Shown: one piece after another, positions 1-5,464 of the stretch | How positions within the stretch are numbered: position 1 is the first letter of the stretch | How the letters are laid out: each line of letters begins with the position of its first letter | From: Rhizobium sp. Q54 | GTDB taxonomy: Bacteria; Pseudomonadota; Alphaproteobacteria; Rhizobiales; Beijerinckiaceae | Reading direction: 5' to 3' | DNA length: 5,464 bases | Assembly: GCA_945901195.1 (NCBI GenBank) | Contig: CAMDKB010000317.1 | Coordinates: forward strand, 1-5,464 | Notes under the pieces: generated by a model | What the model saw: the letters and a program-made list of their open reading frames with translations, nothing else | Told to the model about the DNA's origin: nothing | The model's database searches: none | Translations under genes and position numbers: made by a program

Positions 1-53
1 AAAGGCCCCGCCGCCTGCGGAACTTCCGGTTACGCTGGCGGCGGAATAGATCC
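1..53. other. Left flank of undecided coding status
   Basis: This short flank lies beyond the stop codon of the DUF35 gene, and two readings are possible. On the plus strand, the frame beginning at base 2 is open from the window edge to a TAG at 47-49 and reads as a tail ending PVTLAAE. It would be the C-terminus of a convergent gene ending 4 nt from the DUF35 stop. On the minus strand, a TTG at 57-55 overlaps the DUF35 stop (TTGA) and opens a frame reading MRIYSAASVTGSSAGGG to the edge. An AGGG lies 4 nt before that TTG. Both frames share the same third-codon positions, so base composition does not separate them. No family is recognisable in either reading. Confidence 0.3.
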
Positions 54-461
54 TCAAGCCGCCCTGAATTTGGGGATCGTCATTTCAGGCGTGATGTCGT
101 CGTAGACAATCTCGACGGGCATGTCACAGACCAGTTTGTCTGGCGGCAGGCCCACGACATTGGAGAGCAGGCGTGGGCCTTCATCGAGCGCGATGACCGC
201 CACCGCATAGGGAACCTCTCCGGCAAAGCCGGGGTGATATACACGGTGATAGATCACGAAACTGAAGATGCGGCCTTTACCGCTGACCTCTTTCCACTCC
301 CAGTCTTTCGAGCTGCAATGCTGGCAATATTGGGATGGCGGAAACCAGTAGCCATCACACGCGTCGCAATGGGGCATCAGCAAACGATGTTGTTTCAGGC
401 CTGCCCAATAGGGCCGTGATTCATCGGAGGGAACAGGGACAGGCTTTTTATAATCCAGCAT
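54..461 (-). CDS. DUF35 zinc-ribbon/OB-fold protein (thiolase partner)
   Basis: This encodes a 135-residue protein of the DUF35 family, which has an N-terminal helix, a rubredoxin-like zinc ribbon and an OB-fold. The visible layout is typical: a PYWAGL segment (17-22) where the family has PFWEG, then Cys32-x2-Cys35 and Cys46-x2-Cys49 as zinc ligands around an FPP motif (40-42). The SGKGRIFSF stretch (60-68) opens the OB-fold. In known systems DUF35 proteins bind a thiolase-like enzyme, either bridging active sites or binding the acyl-CoA (archaeal acetoacetyl-CoA thiolase complex, ChsH2 with Ltp2, PhlB with PhlC). The gene starts 4 nt after the thiolase stop, so the two are surely co-transcribed and probably form a complex. 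The ATG at 461 is chosen because it matches usual family length. The frame stays open further upstream, but only inside the thiolase gene. A weak AAAGG lies about 9 nt before the start. The precise reaction is unknown. Confidence 0.93.
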   Translation of the reverse strand: MLDYKKPVPVPSDESRPYWAGLKQHRLLMPHCDACDGYWFPPSQYCQHCSSKDWEWKEVSGKGRIFSFVIYHRVYHPGFAGEVPYAVAVIALDEGPRLLSNVVGLPPDKLVCDMPVEIVYDDITPEMTIPKFRAA

Positions 462-465
462 TGTA

Positions 466-1635
466 TCAGGCCTTTCCCAGTATGAGCGTCGAATGGCATA
501 CCTGATTGCCGCCGTGGCCGCTGACGAGCGCGACTTCGGCATCTGGCACCTGGCGTGTTGAATCATAAATGCCCTGCAATTGCCGTGCGCCTTCCACGAT
601 CTGCAGCATGCCCTCCACATGGGCCTCGGAAAGCTGGCCGCCCGACGTATTGGTTGGCAGCGAACCGTTCAGTCGCAGTGCGCCCGAGCGGACGAAGGCC
701 GCGCCTTCGCCTTTCTTGCAGAAGCCATAATCTTCCAGCTGGGCCATCACCATGTAGGTGAAGCAATCATAGATCTGCGCAGTGCTGATATCCTTCGGGC
801 CGAGGCCGGCCATGGCATAGGCGCGCTCGCCACTCTTTTTGGCGCCGGTGACGAGCATATGATCTTCGGCAATGAAGCCTTTGGTGTTGTTGTGGGTTGC
901 AAAACCCTTGATCAGCACTGGCTTCTGGCGCATGTCCCTGGCGCGTGCGGCGCTGGTGACGACGACTGCGCCCGCACCATCGCTGTTGAGCGAGCAATCA
1001 TAGAGGCCGAACGGGTCGACAATTAGCCGCCCGTTCATGTAATCCTCAAATGAAAGAGGTTTTTTAATCTGGGCTTCGGGGTTGCGTAATGCATGTTCGC
1101 GGAACGCCACGGCAATATGGGCGAAGTCTTCGCGTGTCGTGCCGTATTCGAACATGTGGCGGCGAGCGCCGAAGGCATGATGGGAAACAGCCCCGAAATG
1201 ACCGAACTCCGGGCCGTGTTCGCGCGGGCGCTGGGAGAAGGGCACAAGATTGCCCTGCATGCGCGTGTTTTCGTTCGAATGAGTTCTGGTCCAGCTGTCG
1301 CGACCGTAACCGCAAACAACCGTTGTCGCCAGGCCTGCATCGATAGCCATGACGGCGAGAATCACCGAAAGAATCTGGCTGGCGCCGCCATTGTCGAGCG
1401 ACGTGCTGAAGCTCATGTCCATGCCAAGGCGCTGCGCGATGACCTGATGATGGGAATAGACATCGTCAGGTCCACGCACCACGAGGCCATCCACATCGCG
1501 TGCGGTGAGCCCGGCGTCATCCAGAGCGTTGTGGATTGCTTCTTCCAGCAAGGCTAGTGAATTAAGCCCAACCTGGCCCAGACGGCTCTTGCCGGTTCCC
1601 GCAATGGCGTATTTGTCTCTTAGATGATGTTGCAT
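466..1635 (-). CDS. SCP2/PhlC-type thiolase-family protein
   Basis: This encodes a 389-residue thiolase-fold protein of the lipid-transfer (SCP2-thiolase/PhlC) branch, at full family length. Visible family marks are the N-terminal strand YAIAGTGKSRLG (9-20), DDAGLTARDVDGLVV (39-53), the N-half core DNGGAS (81-86), NSDGAGAVVV (217-226), YDCFTYMVMAQLEDYGFC (289-306), NTSGGQLSEAHVEG (329-342, carrying the active-site His339) and the C-terminal SGHGG loop (372-376) with His381. By eye, the position of the usual nucleophilic cysteine falls in DNGGAS, which has no cysteine, and the usual C-terminal CxG is replaced by GHG. This makes ordinary thiolysis doubtful and points to aldolase- or acyltransferase-like chemistry, as in DUF35-associated relatives. 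It is probably cytoplasmic, since no signal or membrane segment is seen. The start at 1635 is set by a strong GGGAGG five bases upstream. The open frame runs on to 1785, but that extension is basic, low in family similarity and crosses the divergent promoter region. It is first gene of the leftward operon with the DUF35 gene. Confidence 0.92.
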   Translation of the reverse strand: MQHHLRDKYAIAGTGKSRLGQVGLNSLALLEEAIHNALDDAGLTARDVDGLVVRGPDDVYSHHQVIAQRLGMDMSFSTSLDNGGASQILSVILAVMAIDAGLATTVVCGYGRDSWTRTHSNENTRMQGNLVPFSQRPREHGPEFGHFGAVSHHAFGARRHMFEYGTTREDFAHIAVAFREHALRNPEAQIKKPLSFEDYMNGRLIVDPFGLYDCSLNSDGAGAVVVTSAARARDMRQKPVLIKGFATHNNTKGFIAEDHMLVTGAKKSGERAYAMAGLGPKDISTAQIYDCFTYMVMAQLEDYGFCKKGEGAAFVRSGALRLNGSLPTNTSGGQLSEAHVEGMLQIVEGARQLQGIYDSTRQVPDAEVALVSGHGGNQVCHSTLILGKA

Positions 1636-1640
1636 CAAAT

Positions 1641-1649
1641 CCTCCCGTC
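1641..1649 (-). promoter_or_regulatory. Ribosome binding site of thiolase gene
   Basis: On the minus strand this reads GACGGGAGG, a strong Shine-Dalgarno match ending five bases before the ATG at 1635. It decides the start, since the longer in-frame starts near 1785 have no comparable site and lie beyond the likely promoter. The same nine bases precede the divergent hyuA-like gene. Confidence 0.85.
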
Positions 1650-1650
1650 T

Positions 1651-1663
1651 CCGGTAGCACCGG
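1651..1663. promoter_or_regulatory. Candidate GntR/FadR-like operator or leader hairpin
   Basis: This is a perfect hyphenated palindrome, CCGGT-AGC-ACCGG, with 5-bp arms and a 3-base centre. It sits 16-28 bases upstream of the thiolase start, directly before its ribosome binding site. The GGTNNNACC core matches the symmetry and spacing of operators used by FadR-subfamily GntR repressors (TGGTNNNACCA for FadR). A repressor bound here would block the leftward transcript. Alternatively, the transcript could fold into a small stem with a triloop beside the ribosome binding site. No regulator gene is visible in the window. Confidence 0.4.
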
Positions 1664-1765
1664 CGGCGCCTTCCTGTTCTTTCTTTGTGGAGGGCATTGC
1701 TGTCGAGTTTGTGTGATTTGGGTGACGGCGGCAAGTGTGAATCAGACAACGCGCTGAATGCGACC

Positions 1766-1788
1766 TTGCGCAATGGGTGCATCATGCA
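1766..1788. repeat. Two adjacent small palindromes in divergent promoter region
   Basis: TTGCGCAA (1766-1773) is a perfect 8-bp palindrome, and four bases later TGCAT-C-ATGCA (1778-1788) is an 11-bp palindrome with a single central base. The pentamer GCAAT also recurs at 1770-1774 and 1786-1790. They overlap the best candidate promoter for the rightward operon, where an operator would be expected. Palindromes this short can occur by chance, so a regulatory role is only inferred. Confidence 0.3.
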
Positions 1789-1795
1789 ATACGAT
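1766..1795 (+). promoter_or_regulatory. Candidate promoter for the hyuA-like operon
   Basis: A TTGCGC hexamer (1766-1771) and a TACGAT hexamer (1790-1795) are separated by 18 bases and resemble sigma-70 -35 and -10 elements, each with about four of six consensus bases. A transcript from here would have a leader of roughly 60 bases before the TTG start. A TAAAAT at 1802-1807 is a closer -10 match but has no good -35 at proper spacing. No convincing leftward promoter could be picked out for the thiolase gene, although one should lie in the same intergenic region. Confidence 0.25.
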
Positions 1796-1846
1796 TTGCC
1801 TTAAAATACAGGCCGGAGTCTCGCACGTCCGTTCTGAGAGAAACTT

Positions 1847-1855
1847 GACGGGAGG
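1847..1855 (+). promoter_or_regulatory. Ribosome binding site of hyuA-like gene
   Basis: GACGGGAGG is a strong Shine-Dalgarno match ending five bases before the TTG at 1861. An in-frame TGA at 1846-1848 rules out any start further upstream, so this site supports TTG as the real initiator. Confidence 0.85.
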
Positions 1856-1860
1856 CGCGT

Positions 1861-3930
1861 TTGAACAGCTGGCTGGTGGGGGTCGACACAGGCGGTACTT
1901 TTACCGATTTGATCGCTGTGGAACAGCAGTCCGGCGAGATCCGGCGTGCGAAAGTCCCCTCGGTTCCTGCAGATCCATCCAATGCCGTGCTGGATGCGCT
2001 GGAGAAGCTCTTCGAAACTGGCGTTGCGCCCGGGCAGATATCACTGTTCGTCCACGGAACAACCGTCGCCACAAATGCCTTGCTGGAAGGCAAGGGGGTG
2101 CGTACCGGGCTGATCATCACGCAGGGGTTTCGGGCCGTTTACGAGGCGCGCGGCTGGTCGCAACCTTCCGGTCCCGATCTGCTCGACACGTTTTATCAAA
2201 AGCCGCCGTTGCTTGCACCGCAATGGCTGACCGAGGAAGCTGTCGAGAGGCTGGACTTTCAGGGCCAGGTGCTGACCGCGCTGGATGAGGACGCATTGCG
2301 GGTGTCTGTCCGCCGGCTGAGAGACAAAGCGGTAGAATCGATTGCGGTCTGCTTTCTTTTCTCGTTTGTTAATCCGGCGCATGAGCGAAGGGCAGGTGAA
2401 ATCATCGCGGAGGAAGCGCCGGGTTGCCGCATTTCGCTGTCATCAACCATATTGCCGGTAATTCGCGAATATCCGCGGCTTTCCACGACTGTCATCGACG
2501 CCTACGTCGGTCCGAAAATTGCGACCTATCTTTTGCGACTGGAAGAAAACCTCGGCAAGCGCGGCCTGACGACACCGCAATTGTTTCTGATGCAGTCCAA
2601 CGGCGGATTGATGCGGATATCGCTGGGCGCAAAGCATCCCAATCAGACGTTGCTTTCGGGACCTGCGGCAGGCGTGATCGCTGGTGTCGAGCTGGCGCGC
2701 GTGACAAAGCGTTCCCATGTCATCACCTTCGACATGGGCGGCACGTCGACCGATATCAGCGTCATCGTGGACGGGCGCATGCTGGAGACGACGCAAGGGT
2801 TGATCGCCGGGCAGGATATAGGGACGCCCATGTTGAAAGTGCGCACGCTTGGCGCAGGGGGCGGGACGATTGCGTGGATCGGCAAGGATGGACTTTTGAA
2901 GGTCGGGCCGCGCAGCTCGGGATCTGTACCAGGGCCAGCTTGCTATGGGCGCGGCGGCACCGAACCGGCTGTCACAGACGCCAATGTCGTGCTGGGCGCG
3001 CTGGGCACGGACAATCTGCTTGCAGGCTCCATGCGACTTGATGCGGAAAAGTCCGCAACTGCGATCGCCAGTGTCGCTGAGCCGCTCGGACTTGATGTTA
3101 TCAAAGGGGCAGCCGGCATACTGCGTATCGTAAACACGCAGATGGCCGTCGATCTCAGGCTTGCCCTGCAGGAGCAGGGACAGGATCCCCGGAAATTTGC
3201 GCTTGTGGCTTTTGGCGGCGCTGGCCCCTTGCATGCGGCGGTTCTTGCCCGCACGGTTGGAATCCCAACTGTTCTCGTGCCGTCCTCGCCGGGGCTCAAT
3301 TGCGCCATGGGCATGCTGCAGACGAATGTGCGCCATTCCTATTTGAAGTCTGAAATGGGCGCGCTTGAACGTTCACCGGCTGCACGTATCAACGAGGTCT
3401 TTGCCGAGCTTGAAAGGCAGGCCTTTGAGGAAGCGGAGATCGAAGGATTTTCACGTGCGGCGGTGAAGCTGACGCGGCTGCTTGATCTTCGCTATCCCCA
3501 TCAGGGCTATACCTTGCCGGTGGAATGTCCCGCTGATCTCACCGACGATGGAAAAGCTGCGTTGAAGCGCGCGTTTGATGCTGTGCATCACCAGGTCTAC
3601 GGGCAATCGGCGCCCAGGGAACAGGCTGAAATCGTAACCTTCCGGTTGCAATCGGAGATCGAGATCCCAAAATTCAATCTCCCCGTGCTTGAATCTGGCG
3701 ATGGCAATCCGGCGCGTGCATTCAAGGGCGAGCGCAGACTTTACGACCTTGATGAAAATGATTTCGCAATGGCGAAATTCTATGACCGTGCGAAATTGCT
3801 GGCGGGCGATGTCATCATCGGGCCGGCAATTATCGATCAGTTCGATTCAACGACGATTGTTCCGGCACGCCAGCAGGCGCTGGTGGATATCTCGGGCACA
3901 CTGATCATTACATCATGTGAGGCAAAATGA
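1861..3930 (+). CDS. HyuA-type ATP-dependent hydantoinase/oxoprolinase/carboxylase subunit
   Basis: This encodes a 689-residue protein, the usual length of stand-alone HyuA-type subunits (N-methylhydantoinase A, caprolactamase alpha, acetone carboxylase AcxA). The N-terminal Hydant_A_N domain covers about 5-180, with the phosphate-binding GVDTGGTFTD (7-16) and VHGTTVATNALLEGKG (64-79). The central hydantoinase A domain runs from about 200 to 490, with the second phosphate motif FDMGGTSTDIS (290-300), GAGGGTIAWI (331-340) and FGGAGPLHA (451-459). The C-terminal domain ends with GPAIIDQFDSTT (654-665). Members of this ASKHA-fold family phosphorylate a carbonyl oxygen with ATP, and the HyuB partner completes ring opening or carboxylation. 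All ATP-binding motifs look intact. The start is TTG, supported by a strong ribosome binding site and an upstream in-frame stop. The gene overlaps the hyuB-like gene by ATGA, so translation is probably coupled. The family is certain. The substrate (lactam, imide, 5-oxoproline or ketone) is not determined. Confidence 0.95.
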   Translation: MNSWLVGVDTGGTFTDLIAVEQQSGEIRRAKVPSVPADPSNAVLDALEKLFETGVAPGQISLFVHGTTVATNALLEGKGVRTGLIITQGFRAVYEARGWSQPSGPDLLDTFYQKPPLLAPQWLTEEAVERLDFQGQVLTALDEDALRVSVRRLRDKAVESIAVCFLFSFVNPAHERRAGEIIAEEAPGCRISLSSTILPVIREYPRLSTTVIDAYVGPKIATYLLRLEENLGKRGLTTPQLFLMQSNGGLMRISLGAKHPNQTLLSGPAAGVIAGVELARVTKRSHVITFDMGGTSTDISVIVDGRMLETTQGLIAGQDIGTPMLKVRTLGAGGGTIAWIGKDGLLKVGPRSSGSVPGPACYGRGGTEPAVTDANVVLGALGTDNLLAGSMRLDAEKSATAIASVAEPLGLDVIKGAAGILRIVNTQMAVDLRLALQEQGQDPRKFALVAFGGAGPLHAAVLARTVGIPTVLVPSSPGLNCAMGMLQTNVRHSYLKSEMGALERSPAARINEVFAELERQAFEEAEIEGFSRAAVKLTRLLDLRYPHQGYTLPVECPADLTDDGKAALKRAFDAVHHQVYGQSAPREQAEIVTFRLQSEIEIPKFNLPVLESGDGNPARAFKGERRLYDLDENDFAMAKFYDRAKLLAGDVIIGPAIIDQFDSTTIVPARQQALVDISGTLIITSCEAK

Positions 3931-5464
3931 GCGTCGATCCCATCACAACAGAAGTGGTCGCGAGCCGTCTGCGCGAGAGCGCCTCGACTATGGAATATGC
4001 TCTGTACCATTCGGGTTATTCGCCAATCTTGCGCGAATCCAAGGATGGTACGGCTGGCATTACTGATGCGCGCGGGCGTGTGGTGATTTTGAGCGGTGGG
4101 CTGCAATACCATTTCACCGCCTATCAGCAGGCCGTGCAGGCTGTGCTTGCTCGTTATCCTGCCGAGTCGCTCAAGGGAGGCGAAAGCTTCATCACCAATG
4201 ATCCCTACAAGGGTGGAAGCCCGCATGCGCCGGATTTCTGCGCGATCACGCCAGCTTTTCACCAGGGGATATTGATCGGTTTTGGCGTCAGCTTGGCGCA
4301 CAAGTCCGATATCGGCGGGCTGGTCCCGGGTTCATCGGGTGCGGCTGCGCGCGAGATCTATCACGATGGCGTGCTGTTTCCGCCGGTACGCTTTCAGACA
4401 GAAGCGGGTATCGAGGAATCAGTTGAGGCGATCATCGCCAACAACAGCAGGGTTCCCGATATCGTTTTGGGGGATCTGCGCGCGCAAGTCGGCTGTACGC
4501 GTGTTGGGTGCCGCAAGCTGGCCGAACTTTGCGATGAATATGGCCGTGACGTCGTGCTGGATGTGATGCAGAGGCTGATCGATCTGACTGCAGCGCGGGT
4601 GCGCGCCGAACTGCTCGCCTGGCCAGACGGCGTGGGAGAAGCAGAAGGCTTTCTCGATCACGATGGCGCAGACAATGATATTCCGATCCGCATTGCCGTG
4701 CGTGCCGAAAAGAAGGGCGGGCGGCTGAAGCTGGATTTTACCGGCACGTCACCGCAAGCCAAGGGGCCGGTCAATCTTGTGTCGGCCACGGCGCAGGCGG
4801 CGTCTCTGGTCGCGGTTCTGTCATCTTGCGATCCGACCATTCCCGTCAATTTCGGGCTGCGCGAGGCGATTGATTTCGTGTTGCCGGAAAGAACGATCGT
4901 CAATCCGCAGCATCCGGCGACGGTCAACCATTATTACCCTACGGCGCATCTCATCTACGCGACCGTTCTGTCCGCGCTGGCGAAGATCAATCCGGTGCGG
5001 GCTGTGGCGCCATCCGGTCTTGGATCGGGCGCGGTGACCATAGGCTACAGGCAAATCCGCAGCGGCAAACCTGCTGTGCTGTACGAGCTTCTCAATACGT
5101 CACTTGGCGCGACGAGCACCCATGATGGCGCGCCTATTGTTATGGCGATGAACCATTTTACACCGGGCGCGCCGGTGGAAATTTTCGAAAGCGAATATCC
5201 GATCAGGGTGCGCTCGTTTGAGCTTATCCCGGATACGGCAGGGGCAGGCCAGTTCCGCGGTGGGCTCGGTTACGCCCGCGAATTCGAGGTGCTTGAAGAT
5301 TGCATGCTGACGGTGCGTTCATCGAATCACAAATTTGCTTCGCAGGGCGCAAATGGCGGGGGCGCGCCTGTGCCTTCAAGTGTCGTGCTCAATCCTGGCC
5401 GCAATAATGAGGAAATTCTTGGCCCGTTGGAAACACGCGCACTGGTGGCTGGCGACGTAATCCG
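3927..5464 (+). CDS. HyuB-type hydantoinase/oxoprolinase/carboxylase subunit (3' end cut off)
   Basis: The frame is open for 512 codons from the ATG at 3927 to the right edge. HyuB proteins usually have about 550-600 residues, so most of the gene is here and only the C-terminal tail is missing. Family marks in order: SPILRESKDGTAGITDARG (32-50), the signature NDPYKGG followed by HAPDF (91-104), AHKSDIGG (124-131), DFTGTSPQAKGPVN (270-283), a TSLGATSTHDG stretch (391-401), and FESEYPIRV with a GAGQFRGGLG loop (420-448). The two H-x2-D motifs (His100/Asp103 and His125/Asp128) are candidates for the metal or catalytic site, by analogy with acetone carboxylase. The start overlaps the HyuA stop (ATGA), with GAGG four bases before it. 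The protein should form a complex with the HyuA-like subunit and act on its phosphorylated intermediate, by hydrolysis or carboxylation. No frameshift was found. Which reaction it catalyses may depend on whatever gene follows, which is not visible. Confidence 0.94.
   Translation, partial: MSVDPITTEVVASRLRESASTMEYALYHSGYSPILRESKDGTAGITDARGRVVILSGGLQYHFTAYQQAVQAVLARYPAESLKGGESFITNDPYKGGSPHAPDFCAITPAFHQGILIGFGVSLAHKSDIGGLVPGSSGAAAREIYHDGVLFPPVRFQTEAGIEESVEAIIANNSRVPDIVLGDLRAQVGCTRVGCRKLAELCDEYGRDVVLDVMQRLIDLTAARVRAELLAWPDGVGEAEGFLDHDGADNDIPIRIAVRAEKKGGRLKLDFTGTSPQAKGPVNLVSATAQAASLVAVLSSCDPTIPVNFGLREAIDFVLPERTIVNPQHPATVNHYYPTAHLIYATVLSALAKINPVRAVAPSGLGSGAVTIGYRQIRSGKPAVLYELLNTSLGATSTHDGAPIVMAMNHFTPGAPVEIFESEYPIRVRSFELIPDTAGAGQFRGGLGYAREFEVLEDCMLTVRSSNHKFASQGANGGGAPVPSSVVLNPGRNNEEILGPLETRALVAGDVI

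Noticed and set aside
462..620. Extension of the DUF35 protein by 53 residues to an ATG at 620
   Set aside because: The extra part lies wholly inside the thiolase gene in another frame, has no DUF35 similarity, and would make the protein longer than the family norm.
1093..1557. Plus-strand open frame (154 codons) within the thiolase gene
   Set aside because: It is antisense to the conserved thiolase coding sequence and shows no family features of its own.
1636..1785. Extension of the thiolase-like protein by 50 N-terminal residues to an ATG at 1785
   Set aside because: The extension is arginine-rich and unlike the family. It crosses the divergent regulatory region, and the strong ribosome binding site sits before the ATG at 1635.
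1845..1850. TTGACG as a -35 element
   Set aside because: It overlaps the hyuA-like ribosome binding site, so any promoter using it would start transcription inside the coding region.
2443..3336. Long minus-strand open frame (297 codons) opposite the hyuA-like gene
   Set aside because: It is fully antisense to a well-supported family gene. Its translation is rich in Arg, His and Gln with no recognisable motifs, as expected for a shadow frame in GC-rich DNA.
3837..4301. Minus-strand open frame (154 codons) spanning the hyuA/hyuB junction
   Set aside because: It is antisense to two intact, coupled genes and has no recognisable domain or ribosome binding site.
1..5464. tRNA, rRNA, CRISPR array, insertion sequence or prophage genes
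   Set aside because: The window is almost fully occupied by four metabolic genes. No repeat array, transposase, terminal inverted repeats or RNA gene features were seen.

Overview
This window looks like a stretch of chromosome (or large replicon) from a moderately GC-rich proteobacterium. Codon use (frequent gcg, cgc, ggc, gat, gaa) and the gene types fit an alphaproteobacterium of the Rhizobiales, perhaps the Brucella/Ochrobactrum group. That placement is an impression from sequence style, not a search result. Coding density is high, and there is no sign of mobile elements, CRISPR, tRNA or rRNA.

Layout: four genes form two divergent two-gene operons around one shared intergenic region (about 1636-1860). 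Leftward (minus strand) run a SCP2/PhlC-type thiolase-family protein (466-1635) and, 4 nt downstream, a DUF35 zinc-ribbon/OB-fold protein (54-461). Rightward (plus strand) run a HyuA-type subunit (1861-3930, TTG start) and, overlapping it by 4 nt (ATGA), a HyuB-type subunit (3927 to beyond the right edge) of the hydantoinase/oxoprolinase/acetone-carboxylase family. The first 53 bases are a flank whose coding status cannot be settled.

How they may work together: thiolase-like proteins paired with DUF35 proteins are known to form complexes that make or break C-C bonds on CoA thioesters or related acyl compounds. Examples are the archaeal thiolase/HMG-CoA synthase complex, the steroid side-chain aldolase Ltp2/ChsH2, and PhlC/PhlB of the phloroglucinol acyltransferase. 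HyuA/HyuB pairs use ATP either to open lactams or cyclic imides (5-oxoproline, N-methylhydantoin, caprolactam) or to carboxylate ketones (acetone, acetophenone). Divergent placement suggests a shared catabolic pathway, for example ATP-dependent activation of a ketone or lactam followed by C-C cleavage. The substrate cannot be read from this window.

Points worth a second look: the thiolase-like protein seems to lack both canonical catalytic cysteines; a 13-bp palindrome CCGGTNNNACCGG, resembling FadR/GntR operators, sits just upstream of the thiolase ribosome binding site; and two further small palindromes overlap the best candidate promoter for the hyuAB-like operon. No clearly new type of system was found.
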